The notes under the pieces: generated by a model
Database searches by the model: none
Told to the model about the DNA's origin: nothing
The model's input: the letters and a program-made list of their open reading frames with translations, nothing else
Part shown: piece by piece, positions 33,098 to 43,077 of the stretch
Layout: each line of letters begins with the position of its first letter
Position numbering within the stretch: position 1 is the stretch's first letter
Assembly: GCF_901482605.1 (NCBI RefSeq)
Contig: NZ_LR590481.1
Span: forward strand, 1,674,001 to 1,738,000
DNA length: 64,000 nucleotides
Source of the DNA: Hathewaya histolytica
GTDB taxonomy: Bacteria > Bacillota > Clostridia > Clostridiales > Clostridiaceae
Reading direction: 5' to 3'
Position numbers and translations under genes: made by a program

Positions 33098-34798
33098 TTA
33101 TCTGATTTTAAATCTATTTATTCCTTCCTGTAACTCCATGGTTAAACTTGCAAATCCATTAGCTGTTTTTGCAACCTCTTGGGAAGATGAGTTCATTTCT
33201 TGTGATGATGCAGCTATTTCTTCTGATGATGCTGATATTTCTTCTGCAATAGATGATGCTCCCTCTACCCTTTCAAAAATATTATTTTTTTCTTTTTCTA
33301 TGTCCTCTGCAGTTTTATTTAAAGCATTTATTTTAGGAACTACATCCTCAATTGATGTAATAATTTCTTTAAACGAAACAAGAGAATCGCTTATAACATC
33401 TGATGAATTTTTTAACCTGCCATCTATATCCCCTGTATGTTGTACAATATTTTTAGTTTCTTTTGATATTTCATTTATAAGCACACTTATATTATTTGAA
33501 GATTCCTTACTTTGCTCTGCTAATTTTCTTATTTCATCAGCCACTACAGCAAAACCTCTACCAGACTCACCAGCTCGTGCTGCCTCAATTGCAGCATTTA
33601 ATGCTAATAGATTAGTTTGTTCAGCTATATTATTTATTAAAATAGTTATTTCATCGATTTTATTGATACTGTTACCCAAAACTTCTATTTTTTCTGCAAA
33701 ATTTTTAAAAGTACTGCCAACAAATTTAAAGGAACTATCTAGTTCCACCATCTTTTCGCTACTAATATTAGCTGTTTTAGATACATCTTTGGCGCTAATA
33801 TTAAGTTCACTTAAACTACTTACAATTTCATTTACAGAAACACTAAATTCATTTAGTATATTAGTAATATCAACTAAACTCTCTGCTTGATCACCTGTAC
33901 CTTTGGCTACATCATTTATTGCATTGGATACATTGTCAGATGAAGATGCCATCTCCTCAGAAATTGCACTTAGATTCTCTGAAGAAACATTTATTAATTC
34001 TGTTTTTTCCTTTAAAGTCTTGATAATTTGAGAAAAACTTTTTACAGTATTTCCGATATTCATCTTCATATGTTCGAATTCATTTCTGCCCTCATCTTTA
34101 ATATCTAAATCCAGGTTTCCTGAAGCTAGTTCCTTTAGCATATTATCCACATTATTTAAATAGGTCTTTATGATTCTTATAGTAAGTATAGCTATAAAAG
34201 AAAATATTAATGTGCAAGTAATTAAAATTCCTATAAGAAGATTTCTATTTATTTTAAATATTTTGTCACTTTCGAATTTATCACTTTCTGCATATTTAAT
34301 ATCATATTTATTAAGATCATCTAAGCACTTTTCAATCTTATCTCCAATATTGCTTATTTTTTCTGCCTCTTCCTTAGATAACTTTTTTCCACCTTCCATA
34401 TCCGCAATAGATTTCTTAACCAGCTCTAAATAGATTTTATAATTATCACTAAAACTCTGTAAATACTTTTGTTCTGTTTCATCTGATGGAGTAGACGTAT
34501 ATTTTTTATAACTATCAAGTATCGCCTTTTCATTTTCCTCTATATCAGTCATATACTTTGGATTGAAACCTATCTTAGTATTAGCATGATTTAACCTTAT
34601 AGACATAAAATTTTCCTTAATCGTCGATATATATGTAATTGGCATTAGTTGGTCATCATACATATTTGCTACATTTGAATTTATTTTAGAAGTAGCTATG
34701 AAACCAAAACTTCCAATAATAATACTGACTAATGTTCCAGTACAAGCCAAAAATAATATAATATGAGTTATCCTTATATTTCTGATTACCTTTTTCAA
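33098..34798 (-). CDS. Methyl-accepting chemotaxis protein
   Basis: 566-residue membrane chemoreceptor. TM1 about residues 11-33, a four-helix-bundle extracellular sensor domain (about 35-185), TM2 about 187-208, a HAMP linker to about 265, and a long cytoplasmic coiled coil. The signalling tip [40 protein letters not shown] identifies it securely. Methylation-site helices flank the tip. The ligand is unknown. ATG at 34798 follows a weak GGAGG. It is a single gene; together with the flagellin it shows the organism is motile. Confidence 0.96.
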   Translation of the reverse strand: MKKVIRNIRITHIILFLACTGTLVSIIIGSFGFIATSKINSNVANMYDDQLMPITYISTIKENFMSIRLNHANTKIGFNPKYMTDIEENEKAILDSYKKYTSTPSDETEQKYLQSFSDNYKIYLELVKKSIADMEGGKKLSKEEAEKISNIGDKIEKCLDDLNKYDIKYAESDKFESDKIFKINRNLLIGILITCTLIFSFIAILTIRIIKTYLNNVDNMLKELASGNLDLDIKDEGRNEFEHMKMNIGNTVKSFSQIIKTLKEKTELINVSSENLSAISEEMASSSDNVSNAINDVAKGTGDQAESLVDITNILNEFSVSVNEIVSSLSELNISAKDVSKTANISSEKMVELDSSFKFVGSTFKNFAEKIEVLGNSINKIDEITILINNIAEQTNLLALNAAIEAARAGESGRGFAVVADEIRKLAEQSKESSNNISVLINEISKETKNIVQHTGDIDGRLKNSSDVISDSLVSFKEIITSIEDVVPKINALNKTAEDIEKEKNNIFERVEGASSIAEEISASSEEIAASSQEMNSSSQEVAKTANGFASLTMELQEGINRFKIR

Positions 34799-34916
34799 TC
34801 TTATAACCTCCGTATAATTTTAAATTTTATTGATTTTAACTATAAGTACATGAATTTTATACATTTAAATTACGTAATACTAAATATATCGATTTAAAAT
34901 AATCTTTCTTTAATAA

Positions 34917-34964
34917 AAATAATCTCCAAATACTACAAAATTTAAATGTAGTATTTGGAGATTT
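34917..34964 (-). terminator. Terminator after the alpha/beta hydrolase gene
   Basis: Seventeen-bp arms AATCTCCAAATACTACA / TGTAGTATTTGGAGATT with T-run, minus strand. Confidence 0.9.
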
Positions 34965-34968
34965 AAAA

Positions 34969-35928
34969 TTAATTTTTATTTAAAAAATCCACAATATTAT
35001 CTTCATACTCATCTTTATACACTAAATAAGATCGTATATGCTCCGCTTTTTCTGTAATCCATAATTTACTGCTTTCCTTATTATCTAGCACTTCAAATAT
35101 CCTTATACTCTCTTCATACGGAATTGCACTATCATCCTTACTATGGATTAAAAATAGAGGTTTACCTTTAAATTTCTCTGCTGCTTTCACTGTATCTACA
35201 TCTTTTATGTCTATTCCTAAAGTTTTTGGTAATACGCCTAATATTATAGATCTAAAAGGTATATTAGGTAACCCTGACCAATAGGAAAGATTTTTATTAA
35301 GGTATTCTTTTAAATTTCCAAATGGACTATCTGCAATTACACACTTTACATACTTAGATTCTGCTCCTGCTAATATAGATGTTGCAGCTCCCATGGACCA
35401 ACCTATCAGATGTATGTTTATTGACTTCCTTTGATCTACCACAAAATCAATGGCACTTAAAAGATCATATTTCTCAAACTTACCAATAGTAACATATTTC
35501 CCTTCTGACTCTCCTGAAGCTCTAAAATCAAAAACTAAAACATTATATCCTTCCATACATAATCGTTTAGCAAGTTTTATTACAGATATGCTATATACCC
35601 CCCTATTATTTCCGTACCCATGAGCAAAAATAACAGTCTTATTATCTGAATTAAAATCTCCATTAAATTTAGCAGGAATCCACCACCCCTTTAATAGTGT
35701 ATTATCATGCTTACTCTTAAATGTTATTTCTTCAAACTCCAGACCATGTTCATTTGGCAATTCTTTTATAACGACTCTTTTGGGTTTTACTAATCTTAAA
35801 CCAGTATAAATAGATACAGCCCCTACTCCTATAAGACTAAGTAAGCTTCCAAGTCCTCCAGCTATACCTGCTATTTTAAGTTTATTAGATAATTCCTCTT
35901 TATCTTTTTTTATATTTAATAATCTCAC
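34969..35928 (-). CDS. Membrane-anchored alpha/beta hydrolase
   Basis: 319 residues. One N-terminal hydrophobic segment (about 20-42) suggests anchoring, after which follows a serine-hydrolase fold: oxyanion region VIFAHGYGNNRG, nucleophile elbow GWSMGAA (Ser about 174), a late Asp in IHSKDDSAIPYEES and His in EKAEHIRSY. The closest general group is the BAAT/YqkD-like DUF1749/peptidase S9-type small hydrolases of Firmicutes. The substrate is not known. ATG follows AGGAGGAT. Single gene. Confidence 0.82.
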   Translation of the reverse strand: MRLLNIKKDKEELSNKLKIAGIAGGLGSLLSLIGVGAVSIYTGLRLVKPKRVVIKELPNEHGLEFEEITFKSKHDNTLLKGWWIPAKFNGDFNSDNKTVIFAHGYGNNRGVYSISVIKLAKRLCMEGYNVLVFDFRASGESEGKYVTIGKFEKYDLLSAIDFVVDQRKSINIHLIGWSMGAATSILAGAESKYVKCVIADSPFGNLKEYLNKNLSYWSGLPNIPFRSIILGVLPKTLGIDIKDVDTVKAAEKFKGKPLFLIHSKDDSAIPYEESIRIFEVLDNKESSKLWITEKAEHIRSYLVYKDEYEDNIVDFLNKN

Positions 35929-36213
35929 TCTAATCCTCCTTTAATAGCTTTTAAAATTCTGAAAGATTCATTATATTAATAAAAAAATTTATACACTAAC
36001 AGTTTAATATGTTTATAATCCTATGTAATAATATCTAATACTTACATAATACTATTTTATCATATGTAATAACCATTAAGTAGCAATATACTACTTTGGT
36101 TGTAATTTTTAAAAATTACCTATATAATTTACATTGACTATAAGTTTTAATATTTATGCAATTTAGGTACATACTTTTACTTATGATTTAACTTATAAGA
36201 AAGGAAATATTTT

Positions 36214-36936
36214 ATGAGACTAAATAAATTTATTAGTGAAAAAGGAATCTGTTCAAGAAGAGAAGCAGATAGATTAATAAAAGCAGGAGAGGTAAAAGTA
36301 AATGGGAAAGTAGCAGAAATAGGAATAGAAGTTACAGATGAAGATAAAGTCTTGGTTAATAATAAACCTTTAAAAAGCCGTGATGAATTTGTATATATCG
36401 CCTTTAATAAGCCTACAGGGATTACCTGTACTACAGACAGAAGTATTAAGGGAAATATTATTGATTATATAAATTATCCCAAAAGAATATTTCATATTGG
36501 AAGGTTAGATAAGCCCTCTCAAGGACTGATATTTCTAACTAATGATGGGGATATTGTAAATAAAATTTTAAGAGCTGGAAATAACCATGAAAAAGAATAC
36601 ATAGTTACTGTAGACAAACCTATAACTAAAGATTTTATAAAAAAAATGGGGAATGGCATACCTATATTAGGTACTGTAACAAAAAAGTGTTTTTTAAAAA
36701 AAGAAAGTAACTATGTTTTTAGAATAATATTAACTCAAGGTCTTAATAGACAGATTAGAAGAATGTGTGAGTATCTTGGATATAATGTAAAAAAACTTCA
36801 GCGTGTTAGAATTATGAATGTAACCTTGAAAAATATTCCAGAAGGTAACTGGAGATACCTAACACCAAAAGAACTAACTGAAATAAATAGAATGGTGAAA
36901 AGTTCAACTAAAACAGAAGAAGCATCTAAGATATAA
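36214..36936 (+). CDS. rluF: 23S rRNA pseudouridine synthase RluF
   Basis: 240-residue RsuA/RluB/RluE/RluF family enzyme that isomerises uridine in 23S rRNA (RluF target U2604 in E. coli). N-terminal S4 RNA-binding domain ([31 protein letters not shown]) and catalytic domain with the Asp of [17 protein letters not shown] (about residue 100). The GRLDK-x-SQGL form and the [16 protein letters not shown] segment fit RluF better than RluB. ATG follows AAAGGAAA. Divergent from the hydrolase gene. Confidence 0.9.
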   Translation: MRLNKFISEKGICSRREADRLIKAGEVKVNGKVAEIGIEVTDEDKVLVNNKPLKSRDEFVYIAFNKPTGITCTTDRSIKGNIIDYINYPKRIFHIGRLDKPSQGLIFLTNDGDIVNKILRAGNNHEKEYIVTVDKPITKDFIKKMGNGIPILGTVTKKCFLKKESNYVFRIILTQGLNRQIRRMCEYLGYNVKKLQRVRIMNVTLKNIPEGNWRYLTPKELTEINRMVKSSTKTEEASKI

Positions 36937-36944
36937 ATATTAAT

Positions 36945-36988
36945 AAATACTTGTGTGTAATTTACTAAAAACTATGCACAGGTATTTA
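36945..36988. terminator. Bidirectional terminator between rluF and the germination operon
   Basis: Imperfect hairpin AAATACTTGTG / CACAGGTATTT between convergent genes. Confidence 0.6.
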
Positions 36989-37007
36989 TCTAGAATGTAT
37001 ATATTAT

Positions 37008-38108
37008 TTATTTAACCTTTCTAAATTTGGGCACAATTATTTTTTTTACCAAAACACCTATAAAAACTAACCCTGGGAGAATTATTTGCAATATTATACC
37101 ATATATAGGCCATAGTGTTTTAATAAAATTCATAGATTCTTCAATGCTGCCAAATATTAGATAAGCAAAGTTTGACAGCAACAACACAACTGGTATTAAA
37201 ATATCTCTATAATTGTTTAAGCTAAAAACTTTTTCTAACCCCTTGGATGCCCCTAATATACAAACATTAATCTCAAGAAATTGTATTATAGCAAAAGCTA
37301 TAGAAACTATTATTTCTACCCTCTGAAATTCACCTTCAAATTTTAATCTTCTTATTCCTTCATATCCCGGATAATAGTATGAAAAGTGTCCTTCACCACC
37401 AATAAGCATTATATCTATTAACGTAGCCAAAGTTACTAATGCTCCTCCTATTAGTAGGGGCTTAATAAATATATTTTTTACTTTTTCATCCTTATTAATA
37501 TAATCAAAAAAACTAAGAAATATAACTACTTCACTAAAAGGTATGGTTACTATACTCAATCCTGATTTTAATATACTTTTGATATCTATATAAAATATAG
37601 GATATATATTGGTAAGTTTCATCTGTGGAATTAACAATATCCATATTAGAACAATAAATATAAGTATTATTCTAATAAGAAAATGTGACCAAGCAGCTAA
37701 AACCTCAATACCTTCTTTTAATATCCATATACTTAAAAGAGCTATAAATAACATGGGTATAAACTTAGGTGTATTAAATAAAGCTGTCAATTTAATAAAA
37801 TCAGTAAAATCATTTAATATATAAGCCCCAAGAAAAATAAGATGAAAAATAAATATCATATTTAAAATACTGCCAAAACACTTTCCAAAAATTATATCTA
37901 TAATTTCAAATAAGTTTTTTCCTGGATATGACTCCATGGTTTTTGCATACATAATTACTACTGGAATAGTAAAAATAACGCCTAGAATAGTAGCCATCCA
38001 AGCATGTTCCTTTACTTCTCCGCCAATGCTAAATAATAAATATGCTCCTATACAATATATAAAGATAAGGAGTTGCATTTGTTTATTGGAAACTATTTCT
38101 CTCCTCAT
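37008..38108 (-). CDS. Germinant receptor B subunit (GerAB/GerKB type)
   Basis: 366-residue membrane protein with about ten hydrophobic segments, amino-acid-permease-like (APC superfamily); in spores this subunit sits in the inner membrane and binds or senses the germinant. Start MRREIVSNKQMQLLIFIYCIGAYLLFSIGG is typical. Last gene of an operon ordered A-C-small-B on the minus strand; 9 bp after the small D-like gene. Clostridial receptors of this class are usually named GerK. Confidence 0.9.
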   Translation of the reverse strand: MRREIVSNKQMQLLIFIYCIGAYLLFSIGGEVKEHAWMATILGVIFTIPVVIMYAKTMESYPGKNLFEIIDIIFGKCFGSILNMIFIFHLIFLGAYILNDFTDFIKLTALFNTPKFIPMLFIALLSIWILKEGIEVLAAWSHFLIRIILIFIVLIWILLIPQMKLTNIYPIFYIDIKSILKSGLSIVTIPFSEVVIFLSFFDYINKDEKVKNIFIKPLLIGGALVTLATLIDIMLIGGEGHFSYYYPGYEGIRRLKFEGEFQRVEIIVSIAFAIIQFLEINVCILGASKGLEKVFSLNNYRDILIPVVLLLSNFAYLIFGSIEESMNFIKTLWPIYGIILQIILPGLVFIGVLVKKIIVPKFRKVK

Positions 38109-38116
38109 AATTCCTC

Positions 38117-38326
38117 CTAAAATATATTAAACATTCTTAAAAATTTGCTGAAAGGTATCATAGGATCAGGTACCTCTATATTTAATGCCTCTAAAGAACT
38201 AATTATAACACTTATGGACATTATGAAAATATATAAAGGAATTTCCCTTTTTAAATCATTATTATATAAATGCTTTACTTCATAAATAGATATACTAAAG
38301 TAAAATAAAAGTACTAAATATATCAT
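38117..38326 (-). CDS. Small two-TM protein, probable germinant receptor D subunit
   Basis: 69 residues with two hydrophobic segments (about 1-13 and 32-46) and a short polar hairpin between. Small two-membrane-segment D proteins are encoded in some Bacillus and Clostridium germinant receptor operons and modulate receptor function. Here the gene lies exactly between the C- and B-subunit genes, 1 bp after the C-subunit gene's stop and 8 bp before the B gene, which supports reality and role. Homology itself cannot be shown for so short a sequence. Confidence 0.65.
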   Translation of the reverse strand: MIYLVLLFYFSISIYEVKHLYNNDLKREIPLYIFIMSISVIISSLEALNIEVPDPMIPFSKFLRMFNIF

Positions 38327-38327
38327 A

Positions 38328-39479
38328 TCAATCTCCTATTTCTATATTTTTATTAGTAAGCCCACTATATTTTATATTAAGATTAACAAAAACATTTATA
38401 TCTATATTTTGAAAAGTTTCACTCCAATTACCTGAAGCCTTTTCCCATTCTTTAGGTGCCTTTTTCTTAAAAATCGATCCAAAACCTATTATGTCGCTTT
38501 TATATTCATTTTGAAGCTTTTTTATTAGAGCATTGGATTGAGCTTCTATAACTTTTTCTGCACCCACCTTTAACTTTTCTCTATCTTCTTTTGCTATATA
38601 ATTTATACCTGTTTCTGCAAGTTCTGATAAAGCTACATCCATATCTATGTACATATCTAAAGAAGGTATATTTTTTTCTTTACTTATATTATACTTCTTA
38701 CTTACTTTCATTATTTCTAAACTTACGGCTTGATTTTCACCTAAAACAATAGGATATACGAATTTTACATTATCTTCTTTTAAGATTTGGAAAATTAAAT
38801 TTTCTCCTTTGTCTAGTTCTCCAATCATTTTATCACCTTTAAATACAGCTGTTCCAAAAATTTCAACTGTAGGCTTTCCTCCATCTTTAACAGTACTAAT
38901 CATAGGTACTGCTGCCGAAATACCCTTAGTAGATATGTAATCAATGAGCCTAAAAACCTCTATTGACTTATACTCTCCTATTTCGTTACTACTCTTAGCT
39001 GCAGATGCTAGGTCATAGGATAATATTTTATTCTCATTCTTATCCTGAGTAAGTATTTCCCCTGCAGTTTTATCTTTAGAGATTAAAACCCACATATCAT
39101 TTCTAACCTCAACATCTCTATTTATTAAATCAAGTACAGGAATTATGCCTTCTTCTGCTATATCTTTACTTACAATAAAGAGCTTAGCATGAGATAACTG
39201 CATCATATTGCCTGTATTTTTAATAGCTTCTCTTAAAGCTGAATGTATAGTCTTTCCTCTACTTTGAACCATACTTGAAGTTATACTCTTTCCATCAGGT
39301 GAAGCATCTAAAACTTCCATGGTCAATATATACTCCTCAGTCTTTTTATCTCTATCTACAGCCATACCAGCTACATATTTAAAATCTGTAATTTCTGAAT
39401 AATCCCAACAACCAGTAAATACTGTAGAAATACAGATTAATATAAATAAAGTTATTATTTTATTTATATATTTTTTCAT
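38328..39479 (-). CDS. Germinant receptor C subunit, lipoprotein (Ger(x)C family)
   Basis: 383 residues. Lipoprotein signal peptide with lipobox VFTGC (Cys about 24) followed by WDYSEITDFKYVAGMAVDRD, the standard Ger(x)C start. Three-domain extracytoplasmic protein; later segments SHAKLFIVSKDIAEEGI and FGSIFKKKAPKEWEK are typical. It is anchored on the outer face of the spore inner membrane and needed for receptor assembly. The ATG abuts the stop of the A-subunit gene (shared base at 39479), indicating translational coupling. Confidence 0.93.
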   Translation of the reverse strand: MKKYINKIITLFILICISTVFTGCWDYSEITDFKYVAGMAVDRDKKTEEYILTMEVLDASPDGKSITSSMVQSRGKTIHSALREAIKNTGNMMQLSHAKLFIVSKDIAEEGIIPVLDLINRDVEVRNDMWVLISKDKTAGEILTQDKNENKILSYDLASAAKSSNEIGEYKSIEVFRLIDYISTKGISAAVPMISTVKDGGKPTVEIFGTAVFKGDKMIGELDKGENLIFQILKEDNVKFVYPIVLGENQAVSLEIMKVSKKYNISKEKNIPSLDMYIDMDVALSELAETGINYIAKEDREKLKVGAEKVIEAQSNALIKKLQNEYKSDIIGFGSIFKKKAPKEWEKASGNWSETFQNIDINVFVNLNIKYSGLTNKNIEIGD

Positions 39480-41023
39480 TACATATTCCTTCTCTTAATG
39501 TATTTTTTACTTCTCTCAATATCCTCAGAAATAAATTTTGTTCTATAGCGTAAAGCCCACCACGGGAATCTTATAGCTGTATCTCTTATATTATATTTAT
39601 CTAAGTCAATAAGTTTTAACATATAAGGTATTCCAAAACTTTTCATAGACATAAGATGTATAGTTAATCCCATGCCAACAAAAATAACTCCATATATACC
39701 AAGAAAAGAAGCTAAAATCAGAAATATAAATCGAGATACAATAACGCCTGCTCTCATTTCATAAACTATAAGTTCTGATATACCCGCAATTGCAGTTACA
39801 ATTACAATAGGAGCACTTACAAATTTGGCGTTAACTGCGGCATCACCTAAAACCAAAGCCCCCACTATACTTATAGCAGCACCTATATGTTTAGGTAATC
39901 TTATACCAGCTTCCCTAATAATTTCAAAAGTTATCAACATTATAATAGCTTCTAATGATGCTGGAAGTGGTACACCTTCTTTAGCCATATATATACTTAG
40001 TGCTAACTTTGTAGGTATCATTTCCTTATGAAAGGTTGTAAATGCAATATAAATAGCCGGGGTACCTATAGTTAATATAAAAGCTAATACCCTTAAAAGT
40101 CTATTTATAGATGCATAAATAAAATTATCATAATAATCTTCATTTACCTGAAAATATTCTAAAAATAAAAAGGGTAAAGTAAGCACAACAGGGGAACCAT
40201 CACAAAGTATAGCTATTCTTCCTTGGAGCAATTTTGATGCAACTACATCTGGTCTCTCTGTCTTTCCTATAGTTGCGAAAGGCGATAATGGATTATCATT
40301 TATATATTCTCTTATGGTTTCGCTAGAAAAAATACCTTCTATATCAATCTTGTTTAATCTCTTTTTTAGTTCTTTTAATATTTTAGGGTTTACTATGCCA
40401 TCTACATAAGCAACAGAAATTTTAGTTTTAGTTCTGGAGCCTATTTCTCTAGACTCAAATTTCAAATGTGGAGAAGTAACTTTTCTTCTTATTAAACTCT
40501 TATTTGTATTTATAGACTCATTAAATCCTTCCCTTGGACCATTTACTACAGTTTCTGATTGAGGTTCAGATATAGACCTAGTTTCCCATCCTTTTGTATT
40601 AAGAATTAATGCACTATTTGAGCCATCTACGAGTAATAAAGAATCACCATATAATAGGGCTGTTAATAGCTTATCCAAATCGATTTCTTCTTTAACATCG
40701 TCAACTATTACAACTTCTTCTTCTATATACTTTATGACATCCTTATCTTCATCCTTAAGCCTATCATTTATTAAAGGATATAAAATATTTTCATTTATAA
40801 CTTCTCTATTAACCATTCCATCTAAGAAAATCAAACAAAACTTCTGTGATGATTTCTTATTTCTAAACTCCCTATAAATCACAGTATCATTATTTTTCAG
40901 AATAACATTTTTAAATAAATCTATATTTTCTTGAAGTGAACTATGTAAATTATATTGATCTATATTATTATTTGAAATTTTTCCATCTTCATTACCTTTA
41001 TTATTTTTAGATGACGCTTTCAT
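39479..41023 (-). CDS. Germinant receptor A subunit (GerAA/GerKA type)
   Basis: About 514 residues. Soluble N-terminal domain (to about residue 270; FLDGMVNREVINENILYPL, SVAYVDGIVNPKILKEL) then a membrane part with five to six segments (ending about 480) and a basic tail. These match the GerA/SpoVAF family. I set the start at 41023 (MKASSKNN) because GGAAGTGA lies 6 bases upstream; the longer frame to 41092 starts inside a terminator tail with no ribosome site. A possible forespore-type promoter (TGAATA and CATATAA elements) lies between 41060 and 41095, but its spacing is imperfect. First gene of the operon. Confidence 0.92.
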   Translation of the reverse strand: MKASSKNNKGNEDGKISNNNIDQYNLHSSLQENIDLFKNVILKNNDTVIYREFRNKKSSQKFCLIFLDGMVNREVINENILYPLINDRLKDEDKDVIKYIEEEVVIVDDVKEEIDLDKLLTALLYGDSLLLVDGSNSALILNTKGWETRSISEPQSETVVNGPREGFNESINTNKSLIRRKVTSPHLKFESREIGSRTKTKISVAYVDGIVNPKILKELKKRLNKIDIEGIFSSETIREYINDNPLSPFATIGKTERPDVVASKLLQGRIAILCDGSPVVLTLPFLFLEYFQVNEDYYDNFIYASINRLLRVLAFILTIGTPAIYIAFTTFHKEMIPTKLALSIYMAKEGVPLPASLEAIIMLITFEIIREAGIRLPKHIGAAISIVGALVLGDAAVNAKFVSAPIVIVTAIAGISELIVYEMRAGVIVSRFIFLILASFLGIYGVIFVGMGLTIHLMSMKSFGIPYMLKLIDLDKYNIRDTAIRFPWWALRYRTKFISEDIERSKKYIKRRNM

Positions 41024-41097
41024 AAAATCACTTCCTATCCATGCAGTTTTCCACTTAATTATATGGTTTCCATAATATTTTTCCTTATTCATAAAAA

Positions 41098-41128
41098 ATA
41101 CCTTGACTACTTCTAGCCAAGGTAACTT
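41098..41128 (-). terminator. T-tailed hairpin upstream of the germination operon
   Basis: Arms ACCTTGGCTA / TAGTCAAGGT-type followed by TTTTTT on the minus strand, between the cold-shock gene's terminator and the receptor A gene. It would insulate the germination operon from upstream transcription. Confidence 0.65.
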
Positions 41129-41198
41129 ATTTTTCTTATTAAAGATTAAACTCCTATAATATAAATATTATCTATTATTAAGTTAAAAGCAAAAAATA

Positions 41199-41235
41199 AA
41201 AAAACCTAAAGATAAATCTTTAGGTTTTTTTCTAA
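41199..41235 (-). terminator. Terminator of the cold-shock gene
   Basis: Perfect hairpin AAAAACCTAAAGAT / ATCTTTAGGTTTTT with T-run. Confidence 0.9.
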
Positions 41236-41237
41236 AA

Positions 41238-41435
41238 TTAAGCTAATTGGATGTTTTCAGCTTGAGGTCCTTTTGCACCTTCAACAACGTCAAAAGTTAC
41301 TTTTTGACCTTCTTCTAAAGTTTTGAATCCTTCTTTTTGAATTTGTGAAAAGTGAGCAAATACATCTTTTCCTTCTTCTGTAGTGATGAATCCAAATCCT
41401 TTTTCTGCGTTAAACCATTTTACTATTCCGTTCAT
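41238..41435 (-). CDS. Cold-shock protein (CspA/CspB family)
   Basis: 65-residue single-domain OB-fold nucleic-acid chaperone. RNP1 motif [15 protein letters not shown] and RNP2 VFAHFSQI are both present; starts [15 protein letters not shown] and ends [10 protein letters not shown] as usual. It binds single-stranded RNA and melts structure at low temperature. ATG follows GGAGG. A 13-bp hairpin in the leader abuts the ribosome site and may act in cold control. A DEAD-box helicase gene lies divergently upstream. Confidence 0.97.
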   Translation of the reverse strand: MNGIVKWFNAEKGFGFITTEEGKDVFAHFSQIQKEGFKTLEEGQKVTFDVVEGAKGPQAENIQLA

Positions 41436-41443
41436 TTTTCGTA

Positions 41444-41501
41444 CCTCCGAAATTTTTATTCCTTTAATTCTTTGTAAAAATAATCATTAATAAAAATTTC
41501 G
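41444..41501 (-). promoter_or_regulatory. Hairpin abutting the cold-shock gene ribosome site
   Basis: Perfect 13-bp arms at 41448-41460 and 41489-41501 with a 28-base loop; the 3' arm of the RNA hairpin ends on the first G of the GGAGG ribosome site (41444-41448). Cold-shock mRNAs are often controlled by leader structures; a switch here is inferred. Confidence 0.5.
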
Positions 41502-41817
41502 AAATTTATACAACAAGTTATTATTAACTTTAAATAATTTCAAAACTATTAATATCATAAATCATTTACTTCTGAATTAAGGTTCTCTATAAGTATACAA
41601 CATATATAAAATATTTCAAGCCCTTTTTTAAAAAAATTTTAAAATATTTTTCAAATATAATAATTATTCTTAATAAAACTGATATAACTATGTAAATAAT
41701 ACATTTATAATCTCTAATATATCCATGTTATCTTTTTATTAAGATAAAACTATGTTATACTTAACAAGTTTATAAATATAAAAACTAAATTAAAATTATA
41801 TTGAAAGGTAAATTATA

Positions 41818-42918
41818 ATGATAAACTTTAAAGACTTAGGAATTAATAATGAACTAATAAAAATACTTAAAATTTCAGGTATAAATAAGCCAACTCCAAT
41901 TCAATCAGAAACTATTCCCTTAATAAAAAGTGGAACTGATATTATAGCTGAATCTCAAACTGGCACTGGAAAAACTCTTTCTTTCCTTCTTCCAATGTTC
42001 GAGAATATATCTCCTAACTCAAACAAAATTCAAGGTCTTATAATAACTCCAACAAGGGAACTTGCCATTCAAATAACTGAGGAAGCTATTAAACTAAAAA
42101 AAGCTAAAGATATAAATATTCTATCTGCCTATGGCGGAAAAGATGTAAGTTCTCAGATAAAAAAACTAAATCAAAATATTCATTTGGTAATTGCAACTCC
42201 TGGAAGACTTCTAGATCATATACGCCGTGGTTCTATAGACCTTAAAGGAATCAAAACCTTAGTATTAGATGAAGCTGACCAAATGCTTCTTATGGGTTTT
42301 AAAAACGAGGTTGAATCTATTATAAAAAAAACTTCTAAAAAACGTCAAACACTTTGTTTCTCAGCGACAATGAATTCTGATGTAAAAAAGCTTGCCTATA
42401 GGTATATGATTGATCCAAAAGTGATATCAATAGAAAAAGAAGAAGTAACTCTAAAAAATATAAAGCAATTTTTAATAGAAACTACAGATAGAGAAAAAAG
42501 AGAAGACTTATGTAAAATTCTAAATAAAGATAATGCTTTTATGGCTATTATATTTTGTAGAACAAAGAGAAGAGTTGATGAATTAGAAGAGTTTATGCAT
42601 AAAAAAGGTTATAATTGTGAAAAACTACATGGAGATTTAGCACAATCAAAACGTGAAAAAATAATGAAATCCTTTAGAAAGTGTGATATTCAATATTTAA
42701 TAGCCACAGATGTAGCATCAAGAGGATTAGATGTAACTGGGGTTACTCATATATATAACTATGATATGCCTGAAAATGCAGAAAGCTATATACACCGTAT
42801 AGGAAGAACTGGAAGAGCTGGTGAAAGTGGAATTGCATACTTGTTTACAACACCTAATGATAAATTCACATTACAAAATATCGAAAAAGAAATTGATTTA
42901 AATATATCCACTTTATAA
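41818..42918 (+). CDS. DEAD-box RNA helicase, short form (YfmL/CshE-like)
   Basis: 366-residue helicase core without a C-terminal extension. Motifs: Q-motif GINKPTPIQSETIP, Walker A ESQTGTGKT, PTRELAIQ, VLDEADQML, SAT, motif VI HRIGRTGRAG. Length fits the short Firmicute paralogs such as YfmL, which act in ribosome assembly in the cold. ATG follows GAAAGG. Divergent from a cold-shock protein gene across about 380 bp, a pairing that suggests a joint cold role, though no shared operator is visible. Confidence 0.88.
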   Translation: MINFKDLGINNELIKILKISGINKPTPIQSETIPLIKSGTDIIAESQTGTGKTLSFLLPMFENISPNSNKIQGLIITPTRELAIQITEEAIKLKKAKDINILSAYGGKDVSSQIKKLNQNIHLVIATPGRLLDHIRRGSIDLKGIKTLVLDEADQMLLMGFKNEVESIIKKTSKKRQTLCFSATMNSDVKKLAYRYMIDPKVISIEKEEVTLKNIKQFLIETTDREKREDLCKILNKDNAFMAIIFCRTKRRVDELEEFMHKKGYNCEKLHGDLAQSKREKIMKSFRKCDIQYLIATDVASRGLDVTGVTHIYNYDMPENAESYIHRIGRTGRAGESGIAYLFTTPNDKFTLQNIEKEIDLNISTL

Positions 42919-42989
42919 AGTTATTTCTATATTCAAACTTATGAATACTATAGTAATTAAATTAAAAATTTAATTCAAACCCATAAAAC

Positions 42990-43033
42990 AAGGAAGTAAC
43001 TTAAAGTATTAATACTGTAAGTTACTTCCTATT
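42990..43033. terminator. Bidirectional terminator between helicase and sortase genes
   Basis: Arms AGGAAGTAACTTA / TAAGTTACTTCCT with a 14-base loop, flanked by A- and T-rich runs. Confidence 0.85.
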
Positions 43034-43077
43034 ATTTAAAATCATTATCTACCATAAAAATTTAAAATATCTTTTAA

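Noticed and set aside
33138-33890. 250-codon plus-strand frame opposite the chemoreceptor
   Set aside because: Shadow frame caused by the heptad-repeat coding strand; Ser/Leu/Ile-rich translation without domain.
41030-41100. Sigma-G promoter of the germination operon
   Set aside because: TGAATA and CATATAA elements are there but spacing is about 20 bp, longer than the usual 17-18; kept only as a remark.
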